A DNA stretch of 64,000 nt from Ruminococcus hominis (GTDB lineage Bacteria; Bacillota; Clostridia; Lachnospirales; Lachnospiraceae): positions 2,604,001 through 2,668,000 of the forward strand of contig NZ_JACOPE010000001.1 in the NCBI RefSeq assembly GCF_014287355.1, read 5' to 3'. The position numbers and the translations under genes were made by a program. Of the stretch, positions 53,680 through 62,494 are shown piece by piece. The notes under the pieces are model-generated. The model searched no databases, was not told the DNA's origin, and was given only the letters and a program-made list of their open reading frames with translations. Position 1 is the first letter of the stretch. Each line of letters starts with the position of its first letter.

Positions 53680-54270
53680 ATGAATACTTTAAAAGCTGAA
53701 AAAAGAAACATGACAACAAAAGCCAAAAAACTTAGACGCGAAGGATTTGTAACCGGTAATCTGTTCGGTCGCGAGATGACAGAATCCATTCCATTGCAGA
53801 TGGACAAACGTGCTGTTGACCAGCTTCTAAAAGACGAAGGAAAAGGTGGTCAGGTAATGCTCGAAGTTGACGGACAGACTTATGATGCACTTATTAAAGA
53901 GGTCGATTATAACCCATTGAAAGGTTATGTCGATGAGATTGATTTTCAGGCATTAGTAAGTAATGAAAAAGTTCACTCTACTGCTGAAGTACATCTGATT
54001 AATCTTGAGAAACTTGCCGCCGGTGTTCCACAGCAGATGCTGCATGAGATCTCATTCAAGGCACTTCCTGCTGCACTGGTAGAAAAAGTTGAAGTTGATG
54101 TCGGAGACCTAAAGGTCGGCGATACGATTCGTGTATGCGATCTGCCAATTGCTCAGGACAAAGACGTCGATCTGATGACTGATGCTGAAGCTACTGTAGT
54201 TACAATTACAGAGGTTCACGTATCTGCTGCCGATGCTGCTGAAGAAGCAGATGAGGAAGCTGCTGAATAA
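53680..54270 (+). CDS. rplY: Large ribosomal subunit protein L25 (CTC type)
   Basis: The 196-residue protein has the L25 N-terminal domain (1-95; TLKAEKRNMTTKAKKLRREG, VTGNLFGREM) and the TL5/CTC C-terminal domain (about 100-185), with an acidic tail rich in alanine. It binds 5S rRNA. In Bacillus the CTC form is a stress protein. It has GGAGG before the ATG and its own terminator. Confidence 0.93.
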   Translation: MNTLKAEKRNMTTKAKKLRREGFVTGNLFGREMTESIPLQMDKRAVDQLLKDEGKGGQVMLEVDGQTYDALIKEVDYNPLKGYVDEIDFQALVSNEKVHSTAEVHLINLEKLAAGVPQQMLHEISFKALPAALVEKVEVDVGDLKVGDTIRVCDLPIAQDKDVDLMTDAEATVVTITEVHVSAADAAEEADEEAAE

Positions 54271-54284
54271 TAAATACGAGATTT

Positions 54285-54311
54285 AAGCGCAGGGTAATTT
54301 ATCCTGCGCTT
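54285..54311 (+). terminator. Hairpin between L25 and alcohol dehydrogenase genes
   Basis: Nine-bp inverted repeat AAGCGCAGG / CCTGCGCTT with a nine-base loop. The convergent genes both end within 20 bases, so it can serve both strands; the U tracts are weak. Confidence 0.65.
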
Positions 54312-54326
54312 AATATTTCTAAATAT

Positions 54327-55511
54327 TTATATATTTTCTTTACTATCATCGTATAACTGATTTACAAATCGGCTAAACTCTGATTTTTTCCACACAACCG
54401 GCACCGGATACAAAGGATTTCCCTCTTTCTCTGCCCACCTGGCAATCTTTGAAATATCCTTTTTCTGAATCATATCCGGATATTTTGGAATCCCCATCTT
54501 TTCGTTCATCTTATCAATCCATTGAAGAAATGCCTCTGCCTTTGACTGTGTGCCAGCGTCCTCTGCTTCGATACCGCAGACATCACATAGCTCCGCTAAT
54601 TTTTCATGCACAGCACTTCCATATGCCCTCATAACCTGCGTCAGTAACATCGCCATCGCCAATCCATGGGGGACATCATATAGTCCACTTAACGTATGAC
54701 CTATTGCATGAACATATCCTACACTCCCTCTTGTAAATGCTCTTCCTGCATAAAATGCCGCCTGCTGCATCTTCTGTCTGGCTGTCAGATTCTCTCCATC
54801 CTGATACGCTGTATACAGATTGTCATAAATATATTTTACAGCCTGCCTGCATAAATCTCGCTCAAATTCTGTATTGTATTTATCATTCGTATACGCTTCT
54901 ACTGCATGACATAATGCGTCCATTCCCGTTACTGCTGTAACAGAAGGAGGTAATGCAACTGTCAGTTTCGGATCTAAAATAACCACCTTTGGCATCAGAC
55001 ATAAATCGTTAATTGCTGCTTTATGATGTGTTTTTTCTTCTGTTATCACTGCCGCGATCGTAGTCTCCGAACCACTTCCGGCAGTTGTCGGAACTGCAAT
55101 AAATAATGGGATCGGTCTTAATACCTTAAATACCCCCTGCAATTGTCTTATTGATTTTCTTGGACGGGCTATTCTCGCACCAATTGCTTTTGCACAATCC
55201 ATTGGAGAACCACCACCGACTGCAATAATACAACTACACTTTTCTCGCTTAAATATCTCTACGCCGTGCTCTACTTCCGTATCTGTCGGATTTTGTGAAA
55301 CGTCATCAAAAATATAATATGACAAATTTTCCTGCTGCAATCTTTTTTCTAATTCATCCAACAGCCCTCGTTTATGAATATTAGGTCCTGTCACGATTAA
55401 AACATTAGACAGCTTCTTTTTCTTTAAAAACTCTGGAAGCTGCAAAATAGATCCCGCGCCTTTTAATATCTTTGGCATACGCCAAGGAATTATATACATT
55501 GCAGCCTTCAT
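54327..55511 (-). CDS. Iron-containing alcohol dehydrogenase
   Basis: The 394-residue type III dehydrogenase has the NAD-binding GGGSPMDCAKAIGA (about 100-113), PTTAGSGSE, and metal ligands in MDALCHAVEAYTN, YVHAIGHTLSG and DVPHGLAMAMLL (histidines near 255 and 270). It interconverts an alcohol and an aldehyde in fermentation. A start at 55502 is also possible. A CcpA-like site (55661-55674) lies about 150 bases upstream, suggesting catabolite control. Confidence 0.92.
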   Translation of the reverse strand: MKAAMYIIPWRMPKILKGAGSILQLPEFLKKKKLSNVLIVTGPNIHKRGLLDELEKRLQQENLSYYIFDDVSQNPTDTEVEHGVEIFKREKCSCIIAVGGGSPMDCAKAIGARIARPRKSIRQLQGVFKVLRPIPLFIAVPTTAGSGSETTIAAVITEEKTHHKAAINDLCLMPKVVILDPKLTVALPPSVTAVTGMDALCHAVEAYTNDKYNTEFERDLCRQAVKYIYDNLYTAYQDGENLTARQKMQQAAFYAGRAFTRGSVGYVHAIGHTLSGLYDVPHGLAMAMLLTQVMRAYGSAVHEKLAELCDVCGIEAEDAGTQSKAEAFLQWIDKMNEKMGIPKYPDMIQKKDISKIARWAEKEGNPLYPVPVVWKKSEFSRFVNQLYDDSKENI

Positions 55512-55660
55512 ACAATTTTGATATATGCGACAGTATATTTTTGTAAAATTGATAAGTCACATCCCCCTTCTTTTTTTGCTCTATCCTAGAGTAAACATTT
55601 ATGTTAATATCATACGCTATAAAGAAGGGAGACGGCAACCGGATTTCCTGCCTTATGCAA

Positions 55661-55674
55661 TAAAAGCGTTTACG
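55661..55674. promoter_or_regulatory. Candidate catabolite-responsive element
   Basis: TAAAAGCGTTTACG matches the CcpA consensus form TGAAAGCGTTTACA at 12 of 14 positions. It lies between the malQ stop and the alcohol dehydrogenase start and would act on the latter. Confidence 0.45.
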
Positions 55675-55689
55675 TTATTGTTAAAAAAT

Positions 55690-57204
55690 TTATATAGAAT
55701 CGTTCCAATTCATCCTTCCATATCTCAGTGCCATTCCATAAATCTCTTTCTGCAGCTTAACAGACAATTGTCTTGTGTTAACTCTCCATTTCCAGTTCTT
55801 TCCGACTGTCGATGGCGTATTGATACGGCTCTTGTTATCCAGTCCTAAATAATCCTGCATCGGAATCACACAGAGTTTTGCACTACTTCTCATAATCAGG
55901 CTAATGAAAGACTTGTATAATTCCTTGTCCGGTGTTGCCTGATCACAAAGATATTCTCTTGCAAGTTTCTGTTCATCCTTCGTAATACTGCTCCACCATC
56001 CAACGATTGTCTCGTTATCATGAGTTCCTGTATATGCGACACTATTTACCGGATAATTATGTGGCAAATAATCATTCGCACATCCAGAATCTCTGGAATC
56101 AAATGCAAACTCCAGAACTTTCATTCCAGGAAATCCGCTGTCTCTTACCATATCTCGTACAGAATCCGTTACATAACCCAAATCTTCTGCAATGACCGGT
56201 TTCCATCCAAGTGCCTGCTCTACTTTACGGAACAAGTCAATTCCCGGTCCTTTTTCCCAATGTCCGCCAATCGCATTTTCTGCTTCATACGGAATAGAAA
56301 AATATTCGTCAAACCCACGGAAATGGTCAATACGTACGACATCATACATATTGAACACATAGCGAAGTCTTGAAATCCACCATTCGTAGCCGGTGCTTCT
56401 ATGATAATCCCATCGATATAACGGATTTCCCCACAACTGTCCTGTTGCCGAAAATCCATCCGGCGGGCATCCTGCTACTGCTACCGGAACATTTTCAGAA
56501 TCTAACTGAAACAGTTCTGGATGTGCCCATGCATCAGCACTATCCATCGCAACATAAATCGGAATATCTCCAATAATTTTAATACCTTTGCTGTTCGCAT
56601 AATTCTTCAGCTTCATCCATTGTTCATGAAATTTAAACTGCATATACTGTTGAAATTCGATATCGTAATAGAGTTCTTCCCTGTAATAGTCCATTGCATT
56701 ATTCCAACGAAGTCTGATATCCTCTGCCCACTTCGTCCACTCTACATCATCAAATCTTGCCTTTACTGCCATAAATAATGCATAATCTGCCAGCCACCAG
56801 TTATTTTCTGCAACAAATTTCTGGTAATCCGGATTCTCGCTGATATTACTTCTCTCATATGCTTTTCGAAGCAATGGGTAGCGCCCTTTATAAATTTTCT
56901 CGTAGTCTACTTTATTTTTTGTTGTCCCCCAATTTACTTTATCGCACTCTTCACGAGTCAGCACTTTTTCCTCAATCAGCTCATCCAGACTGATAAAATA
57001 TGGATTCCCTGCAAATGTAGAGAAAGACTGATACGGCGAATCTCCGTAACTGGTCGGACCAAGAGGAAGTATCTGCCAGTAACTCTGTCCGGCTTCCCTT
57101 AACCAATCTACAAATTCATATGCACTTTTTGAAAAACATCCAATGCCGTATTCAGATGGCAAACTACTGATTGGCATTAAAATACCTGCAGCTCTTTCAT
57201 TCAT
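55690..57204 (-). CDS. malQ: 4-alpha-glucanotransferase
   Basis: The 504-residue GH77 amylomaltase has SLPSEYGIGCFS, GDIPIYVAMDSADAWAHPE, VRIDHFRGFDEYF with the nucleophile Asp, VIAEDLGYVTD with the acid Glu, and YTGTHDNETIVGW. It moves glucan chains between maltodextrins, working with maltose/glycogen metabolism. AAAGGGAG precedes the ATG. It lies downstream of a LacI-type operator and of a truncated endonuclease-family frame. Confidence 0.95.
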   Translation of the reverse strand: MNERAAGILMPISSLPSEYGIGCFSKSAYEFVDWLREAGQSYWQILPLGPTSYGDSPYQSFSTFAGNPYFISLDELIEEKVLTREECDKVNWGTTKNKVDYEKIYKGRYPLLRKAYERSNISENPDYQKFVAENNWWLADYALFMAVKARFDDVEWTKWAEDIRLRWNNAMDYYREELYYDIEFQQYMQFKFHEQWMKLKNYANSKGIKIIGDIPIYVAMDSADAWAHPELFQLDSENVPVAVAGCPPDGFSATGQLWGNPLYRWDYHRSTGYEWWISRLRYVFNMYDVVRIDHFRGFDEYFSIPYEAENAIGGHWEKGPGIDLFRKVEQALGWKPVIAEDLGYVTDSVRDMVRDSGFPGMKVLEFAFDSRDSGCANDYLPHNYPVNSVAYTGTHDNETIVGWWSSITKDEQKLAREYLCDQATPDKELYKSFISLIMRSSAKLCVIPMQDYLGLDNKSRINTPSTVGKNWKWRVNTRQLSVKLQKEIYGMALRYGRMNWNDSI

Positions 57205-57235
57205 TTTTAATCTCCCTTTCTTTTAAAACCTTTAA

Positions 57236-57592
57236 TTAAACTTCTATCATGACTCCATAGTGATCGGATACAACCGGATAAACCTTTCCATTACAAACAA
57301 CCTTTGATGAATGAACTTGTTTCTCCTGATTACAGAAAATATAATCGAGTCTCTTTTCATTTTTCAGATTGCTTCTGCCATCGGATTCACGCCAGCCATC
57401 AATTTCTTCTTCCACCGTAATACCATCATCCTTTTCTTCTGCTAACACATATGTATCCTTCCATCCACTGTTACAGATTAATTCGTAACCTTCCCCTTTT
57501 ATATTATCCAGACTGTTAAAATCTCCCATAAGCCATATCGTACTTTCTGCAAATTCTACATCACTAAGTATCTGTTGCATCTTTTTGTGCAA
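57236..57592 (-). pseudogene. C-terminal fragment of an endonuclease/exonuclease/phosphatase protein
   Basis: The 118 codons contain STIWLMGDFNSLD (GDFN motif), EKRLDYIFCN and VVSDHYGVMIEV, the second half of the EEP fold. The first about 140 residues, with the first metal Glu, are missing, so it cannot be an active EEP enzyme. The ATG lies inside the operator, ten or so bases from the expected transcription start, with no ribosome binding site. It seems to be a relic fixed between the malQ promoter and malQ. Confidence 0.75.
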
Positions 57593-57633
57593 CCGTTTGC
57601 ATTAATTATAGTCAGAATTTTATGATATTTCAA
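57588..57633 (-). promoter_or_regulatory. malQ promoter with LacI-type operator
   Basis: On the minus strand TTGAAA and TATAAT are exactly 17 bases apart (57605-57633). TGCAAACGGTTGCA (57588-57601), a near-perfect palindrome with the central CG of LacI/MalR sites, covers the predicted start of transcription. The LacI-type regulator at 57904 is the probable ligand-controlled repressor. Confidence 0.7.
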
Positions 57634-57903
57634 TTCTATTTTCTAATATCGCATTTCTTTCTCTTTTTTCCACAATTTACCATTCTTGTTTTTGTGCATT
57701 TTTCTAGTTTCATTTTTGTCATTTTGAAATATCATACAATTTATTATCTATGCTTTTGTTACTATTGCTCAACATTTCCGTCTTTTCATTTTCAGCTCTT
57801 TTGCATAACTCATGCAATTTCTTATGCAATGCATTTGACATTACTATTTTCTTTCTTTAAAATACTATTTATAACTTATACATGAAAACGAAAGGCTTTA
57901 TTT

Positions 57904-58932
57904 ATGACAGTGACAATTAAAGATGTGGCAGCTTTGGCAGGTGTATCTCCTTCTACAGTATCCAGAACCTGTAAAAACAACCCTTCTATCAGCAGTGAAA
58001 CAAAAGAAAAGGTTCGAAAAGCAATGCTCGAGCTTGGATATGAACCAAATTTCCAGGCTAGTAACCTTGCTTCTCAAAATTCACGAACAATAGGGATTAT
58101 CCTTCCTGCGTCTGCACGTGAAGTATACGAAAACTCATTTTATCTTGAAGCAGTTCGCGGTGTCAGTCATTACTGTAACCAAAAACAATACATGACAACA
58201 ATTGTAACCGGACAGGACGAAAACGAAATATTACAAGCAGTCCGCTCCATGTCGAGAAGTGGTAAAGTAGATGCGTTTATCGTTCTGTATTCCAGAAAAG
58301 ATGATCCTGTTATCGACTATTTATTTAATGAAGGATTGCTATACAGTCTGATTGGAAAAGCTACACAATACACAAATCAGAGTATATATATTGATAATGA
58401 TAATCTGCTGGCAGGGCAGGAAGCAACTGAATACCTCTACCAGCTCGGTCATCGTCGCATTGCATATCTGGGTGCTGACAGCAATCTCATTTTCTCTGCT
58501 GACAGAAAATCCGGTTACCTGCTCGCACTAGCAAAACATGGACTTCCGATGCGGTCTGAATACTGTGTAGAAGTTGCAAATGTATCACAGAATAATACCG
58601 AAGAAATTTCTGCGTTATTATTACAATCTGAACCACCAACCGCAATTGTAGTAAGTGATGATATTCTTGCTGTTTCTCTGGAACGAGTATGTCTGCAGAA
58701 CAAGCTGTCGATTCCGGAAGATTTATCAATCATCTCCTTTAATAATTCATTATTTGCAAGATTGACTTCTCCACAGCTCACATCCATTGACATCAATTCA
58801 TGCCAGCTGGGAATTGAAGCAGCCTCACAGATTATTAATCATATTGAAAATCCCGGATTGGTTGCGACAAAGATTATCGTGCCACATCATTTGATTGAAA
58901 GAGACAGTTGCTGTAAGATTTCTGGAGAATAA
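57904..58932 (+). CDS. LacI family transcriptional regulator (MalR-like)
   Basis: The 342-residue protein has the classic HTH TIKDVAALAGVSPSTVSR (3-20), the hinge ELGYEPNFQASNLA, and a periplasmic-binding-like core (about 60-335). It is divergent from malQ with a LacI-type operator at the malQ promoter, so it likely represses maltodextrin use; the ligand is probably maltose or similar. The 5' region 57634-57903 is T-rich and I see no gene there. Confidence 0.93.
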   Translation: MTVTIKDVAALAGVSPSTVSRTCKNNPSISSETKEKVRKAMLELGYEPNFQASNLASQNSRTIGIILPASAREVYENSFYLEAVRGVSHYCNQKQYMTTIVTGQDENEILQAVRSMSRSGKVDAFIVLYSRKDDPVIDYLFNEGLLYSLIGKATQYTNQSIYIDNDNLLAGQEATEYLYQLGHRRIAYLGADSNLIFSADRKSGYLLALAKHGLPMRSEYCVEVANVSQNNTEEISALLLQSEPPTAIVVSDDILAVSLERVCLQNKLSIPEDLSIISFNNSLFARLTSPQLTSIDINSCQLGIEAASQIINHIENPGLVATKIIVPHHLIERDSCCKISGE

Positions 58933-59009
58933 TTTTTCAGACTTTTATGCTCCCCTTATTAGATACACATCCTATTAGACTTTGTGGCCTGACCCACATA
59001 AGCAAAAAT

Positions 59010-59058
59010 AGATAAGAGAGTTTCGATTTGCGTTAATGAAATCAAAACTCTCTTATCT
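59010..59058. terminator. Bidirectional terminator between LacI and YlmC genes
   Basis: Fourteen-bp inverted repeat AGATAAGAGAGTTT / AAACTCTCTTATCT around a 21-base loop, with a T-run on the minus strand immediately after the YlmC stop. The LacI gene ends about 75 bases before it on the other strand. Confidence 0.8.
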
Positions 59059-59059
59059 A

Positions 59060-59314
59060 CTATATTTTCTTCAAAAACTTTTCTTTCTGAATCTCCACTA
59101 ATATAATATCGGGTCCGATTTTCCTGATACATGCAAATGGGATAATATATTCCGAGTCCACGCCAAATATCCCACATACTTTTCCTGGACCTGGAACGAT
59201 AATTGCTTCTATCTGTCCACTGCACAAGTCAAAATCTATATCTACTACACATCCTAACACCTTACAATCGCAGGTATTAATTACTTCTTTTTCTCGTAAT
59301 TCACATATGCGCAT
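59060..59314 (-). CDS. YlmC/YmxH family sporulation protein (PRC-barrel)
   Basis: The 84-residue protein begins MRICELREKEVINTCDCKVLG and continues VVDIDFDLCSGQIEAIIVPG, the short PRC-barrel typical of YlmC/YmxH. The family is expressed during sporulation in Clostridia and Bacilli, but its biochemical role is unknown. It is a single gene with a strong terminator. Confidence 0.92.
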   Translation of the reverse strand: MRICELREKEVINTCDCKVLGCVVDIDFDLCSGQIEAIIVPGPGKVCGIFGVDSEYIIPFACIRKIGPDIILVEIQKEKFLKKI

Positions 59315-59473
59315 CGTGTCACTCCTGCATATATCACTTATATTATTATATGCAACAATAAAAATTTTGACACGGCAGCATTTTTTACAGTTCTAGAACA
59401 AATGATAAATAAAACTATTCCGCAACTCTAAAACTTTTCAGAATTTCTATTACTTCTTTTTCTTCTTTTTATA

Positions 59474-60088
59474 TTATTTAATGCGTTTTTCATTTCTTTC
59501 AATGTAATTTATAAAATCTTCTATTATGATTTTTTCGTCATTGTCAAATTTAACATTTGGATTAAAGTAATATTGGAATTTGTCAATATCCTTACTGGAA
59601 GATTCAGCACCATCTTCCAATGATTCTGGATATATATCACTTGATATAATATTAACAGATGTCTCGTATTGTATGGATTTTAATATGCACTCAATTGTAT
59701 TCTCTCTTTTACAAAATCTAAAACACGTCAATTCATATTTTCTATTTGGATTAGACTGCAATGTAACGCAAAGATAACTAAATATGTTTCTCGCATTTTC
59801 AAAGTTATCTTCCTGAAATGTCGTAATTCTTGGATTATGACGCAAAGATTTTCCTCGACCTTTTACATAATTAATCTGCTTCTCTTCCAATTGTTTTTCT
59901 AATTCTTTCTTCAAAACTCCTAATTTATCGGATATAGCTTGTGATATAGCTTCTGCCCTTTTCAAATCTTCAGGCATCAAATGATAATTTCCCGTGCTTT
60001 TATCCACCATAAAATTTTCTTTCTGTGACACTTTGTATGGCACATCTTCTATTTTGCCTTCTTCTACTACCCACAATTTGTACTCCAT
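59474..60088 (-). CDS. Hypothetical protein, 204 residues
   Basis: I recognise no family. The protein is soluble and charged, with a lysine/glutamate-rich helical stretch (about 55-75; LGVLKKELEKQLEEKQ) that could form a coiled coil, a middle with CFRFCKRENTIECILKSIQYE, and an acidic C-terminal third. The base composition is more A/T-rich than the neighbouring malQ region. It begins the right-hand, possibly acquired segment of the window. Confidence 0.65.
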   Translation of the reverse strand: MEYKLWVVEEGKIEDVPYKVSQKENFMVDKSTGNYHLMPEDLKRAEAISQAISDKLGVLKKELEKQLEEKQINYVKGRGKSLRHNPRITTFQEDNFENARNIFSYLCVTLQSNPNRKYELTCFRFCKRENTIECILKSIQYETSVNIISSDIYPESLEDGAESSSKDIDKFQYYFNPNVKFDNDEKIIIEDFINYIERNEKRIK

Positions 60089-60127
60089 CTAAATTTTCTT
60101 CCCCTCTTTTAATTTATCACCAAATAA

Positions 60128-60472
60128 TTATATATTCTTCCATTCCGCTTCCTTAAATCCAACCAACATCTTATCTTCCGTCACCAACAATGGCCTCTTC
60201 ACTAGCATCCCATTTGTCGCCAACAATTTCAATTGTTCATCTTCACTCATCTTCGGAAGCTGGTCCTTCAGTTTCAGCTCCTTATACAGCATCCCACTGG
60301 TATTAAAGAATTTCTTTAACGGCAAGCTGCTCTTCTGATGCCATTCTTTCAACTCTTCATATGTTGGATTCTCTTCAACAATATGCCTCTCCGTATACTT
60401 TATCTCATGACTGTCCAGCCATTTCTTAGCCTTCTGACATGTAGAGCATTTTGGATACCAAATAAATAACAT
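60128..60472 (-). CDS. ArsC/Spx family reductase-like protein
   Basis: The 114-residue thioredoxin-fold protein begins MLFIWYPKCSTCQKAKKWL, with a CXXC (9-12), and ends with NGMLVKRPLLV, the conserved arginine loop of the ArsC/YffB/Spx group. Length and motifs fit the YffB-like arsenate reductase group; real arsenate reduction is not implied. It lies just before the attachment-like region. Confidence 0.88.
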   Translation of the reverse strand: MLFIWYPKCSTCQKAKKWLDSHEIKYTERHIVEENPTYEELKEWHQKSSLPLKKFFNTSGMLYKELKLKDQLPKMSEDEQLKLLATNGMLVKRPLLVTEDKMLVGFKEAEWKNI

Positions 60473-60575
60473 CTTGCTTTCCTCCCATCCTTAATTCATT
60501 TGATTTCATTATACTACATTTCTATTATCAAATCAGCCAACTTTTTATCATATAATTTTTTTCTAAAAAACAACT

Positions 60576-60605
60576 AGTGGCGACAGCTTTGAAGCTGCCA
60601 CCACT
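60576..60605. other. Hairpin upstream of the ArsC-like gene
   Basis: AGTGG-CG-ACAGCTT pairs with AAGCTG-CCA-CCACT. There is no T-run, so it is not a clear terminator. It sits in the 60473-60866 gene-free region near the presumed boundary of acquired DNA. Confidence 0.4.
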
Positions 60606-60705
60606 TAAAATTATATAATTAATTTCTTATAAATTTTATATCTAATTTTCGATTATCCGCATAAACACTATACTTTCAAGTATTTTGAAGTATAGAAAAA
60701 ACTCA

Positions 60706-60730
60706 TTTTACCACGAATTTACCACGATTG
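60706..60730. other. Attachment-site-like direct repeat
   Basis: TTACCACGAATTTACCACGATTG contains TACCACGA twice, eleven bases apart. TACCAC-rich repeats like this are, from memory, typical next to tyrosine integrase genes and att sites of Firmicutes elements. No integrase gene is here, so it may be a scar or the far end of an element. A symmetric CTATACTT-CAAAG hairpin lies just left (about 60668-60695). Confidence 0.35.
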
Positions 60731-60764
60731 AATGAGCCTTGATATGACCTATAAAATAACACCC

Positions 60765-60830
60765 AAAAGACATCATTACACCTAAATGGTGTCTTTTTAA
60801 AAAGCAGTCAATCCTAAAACTAACTGCTTT
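60765..60830 (-). terminator. Two terminators in tandem after the TfoX-like gene
   Basis: AAAGCAGT...ACTGCTTT (60801-60830) stops minus-strand transcripts of the TfoX-like gene, and AAAAGACATCATT...AATGGTGTCTTTT (60765-60797) follows it. The first and its flank to about 60856 are repeated almost exactly at 62427-62484. Confidence 0.7.
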
Positions 60831-60866
60831 GTGTATATGGATATGAAATTGTAAACTAGAAGCTGT

Positions 60867-61187
60867 TTATTTTTTCTTTTTAGGTTTTGGCGTTGGTAGT
60901 TCATCATACATCACATCAAATACCCCCGTCAGAAAATCTTTATTATCAACTTCTTCCACCAATAACATTTCTTTGGCGTTTTCGTATGGAATTTCATAAG
61001 TAACTGTCGGCATATAAGAAATTGCAGACTTTGTTGGTTTTACAAGTAACCTATCATCATATATACCGCCAACGATTTTTCCACGATAATAAATAATAAA
61101 TTCTCCCATCATTGCACGATATGTTATTTCTTGTAATTCTGATAATTGTTCTAAAACAAATTGTAAATAATCTTTACTTGAAGCCAT
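60867..61187 (-). CDS. TfoX N-terminal domain-like protein
   Basis: The ATG at 61187 (MASSKDYLQFVLEQLSEL) follows GATTGGAGGG; the open frame extends upstream without fit. The 106-residue protein matches the TfoX/Sxy N-terminal fold: ITYRAMMGEFIIYYRGKIVGGIYDD and LLVKPTKSA. It ends in a KPKKKK tail. Stand-alone TfoX_N proteins have no settled role. It lies last in a three-gene unit with SRPBCC and dihydrofolate reductase genes. Confidence 0.85.
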   Translation of the reverse strand: MASSKDYLQFVLEQLSELQEITYRAMMGEFIIYYRGKIVGGIYDDRLLVKPTKSAISYMPTVTYEIPYENAKEMLLVEEVDNKDFLTGVFDVMYDELPTPKPKKKK

Positions 61188-61213
61188 TTCCAACCCTCCA
61201 ATCTTGAATTTTA

Positions 61214-61609
61214 TTATTCCAATGCTTTCTTTAAGTCCAGAACAAATTGCTTTTGTTGTTTTTTCAAATAGGTTTTTACAAAAGGTTTCATAAACCACTT
61301 TTTAGGTATCACATTTTCTGTAAAGTCTATTTGTGTTTCATTCCCTTTGTCTATAAAAACACCAATCCAATGACCTTTCATGTTGCTATTCTCCATATCA
61401 AATTCCCAGCGTTTATATGGTTCTGCAACGGTAACGGTAAATGTAGTAGCATATCCATTTTTTGTGTATTCAATAAATTGTTTGTCATTTATTATTTCTG
61501 TTTTGCTCAAATCACTTCGCCATGAGTTATATTTATCAACAGCTAAAACAATGTTCCAAACTTTTTGAATATCATTACTAATAATTGTATTTATATTTGA
61601 AATTGCCAC
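61214..61609 (-). CDS. SRPBCC family protein (START-like)
   Basis: A GTG at 61609 (residues VAISNINTIISNDIQKVW) after AAAAGGGG is the likely start; the frame can extend upstream to 61702, but that would overlap the dihydrofolate reductase gene. The 131-residue protein has the SRPBCC order: VWNIVLAVDKYNSW near the start, KRWEFDMENSNMKGHWIG, TQIDFTENV, and a C-terminal helix FVKTYLKKQQKQFVLDLKKAL. It probably binds a hydrophobic ligand; the role is unknown. Confidence 0.8.
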   Translation of the reverse strand: MAISNINTIISNDIQKVWNIVLAVDKYNSWRSDLSKTEIINDKQFIEYTKNGYATTFTVTVAEPYKRWEFDMENSNMKGHWIGVFIDKGNETQIDFTENVIPKKWFMKPFVKTYLKKQQKQFVLDLKKALE

Positions 61610-61692
61610 TTTTTCATTTCCCCTTTTCAAACTGGAATTTGTCTTACAACAATTTATATATGCATAAAAAGCAATATATTTATGAAAACACC

Positions 61693-62187
61693 CTAAATCC
61701 AAAATCTACTCAATTCATTTTTCCTTACATAAAATGTTCTCGTATATTTCACTTCCTCACCAAGTGTTTCCCCTATCAAAACTTCAAAATCATTGATATC
61801 AAATTCTGGAAAGAATGTATCTCCATCTTCAATATTTAAATCTACTTCTGTGATATACATTTTATCTACTATTTGCAAAGCTTCCTTAAATAGTCCATAT
61901 CCACCAGATATGTATACATCTCGTCCTTTAGCCAATAATAATGCATCTTCTAATGATTTAACTGAAACTAAATTATCTCCTTGATACTCTGTTGTGGTGG
62001 AAACAACAATATTCATTCTATTAGGCAACGGATGACCGATTTCTTCATAAGACTTTCGCCCCATAATAACCACATTACCCGTTGTTAACTCTCTAAATTG
62101 CTTTTGTTCTCCCTTTATTTTCCATGGTATATTACCATTCTTGCCTATAACATTATTCTTTGACCTCGCAACAATCAAACCTATCAT
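61693..62187 (-). CDS. dfrF: Dihydrofolate reductase, DfrF-like
   Basis: The 164-residue enzyme has MIGLIVARSKNNVIGKNGNI (substrate loop), PWKIKGEQKQFRELT, VVIMGRKSYEEIG (NADPH binding), VSTTTEY and YISGGYGLF. From memory this is very close to DfrF, the trimethoprim-insensitive reductase first found in Enterococcus and now frequent in gut Clostridia. It would bypass trimethoprim by reducing dihydrofolate. The context (A/T-rich, repeated flanks) suggests transfer. The allele name is a recollection that only a database comparison can settle. Confidence 0.8.
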   Translation of the reverse strand: MIGLIVARSKNNVIGKNGNIPWKIKGEQKQFRELTTGNVVIMGRKSYEEIGHPLPNRMNIVVSTTTEYQGDNLVSVKSLEDALLLAKGRDVYISGGYGLFKEALQIVDKMYITEVDLNIEDGDTFFPEFDINDFEVLIGETLGEEVKYTRTFYVRKNELSRFWI

Positions 62188-62229
62188 CTATTTCATCCTC
62201 CATAATATGATGTCGTACCTGTGATTCCA

Positions 62230-62345
62230 TCAAGTGCACCACATCTTAACAAACTCAAAATTATCTCGAACTAACCAGCTCGACAAATTCAAGTTTGTCG
62301 CTTTCTTCATATCCACATTATATCATTTTCATATCTGCACCACAA
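62230..62345 (-). promoter_or_regulatory. Promoter and leader of the dihydrofolate reductase unit
   Basis: On the minus strand TTGTGG (62340-62345) and TATAAT (62317-62322) are 17 bases apart. A 26-codon frame begins directly behind (MKKATNLNLSSWLVRD, ATG 62308-62310, stop 62230). The promoter and first seven codons match those of the MGMT-like unit at 63071-63108. This covers most of the gene-free 62188-62494. Confidence 0.6.
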
Positions 62346-62428
62346 TAAAATTTTATGCACCGATAATCTTACTGAACAGCTCTAACAAACACCATTTCAT
62401 CACTCCAATCTGAAATTTAGGTATGAAA

Positions 62429-62458
62429 AAAGCAGTCAATCCTAAGACTAACTGCTTT
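62429..62458 (-). terminator. Terminator after the MGMT-like gene
   Basis: AAAGCAGT...ACTGCTTT hairpin followed by T-run on the minus strand, almost identical with its flank to the terminator after the TfoX-like gene. Confidence 0.75.
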
Positions 62459-62494
62459 GTGTATAGAGATATGAAATTGTGAAATAGAATTTGC

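Noticed and set aside
55405..55638. 77-codon minus-strand frame overlapping the alcohol dehydrogenase start
   Set aside because: It overlaps a well-supported gene, and its GTG alternative has the ribosome binding site too close.
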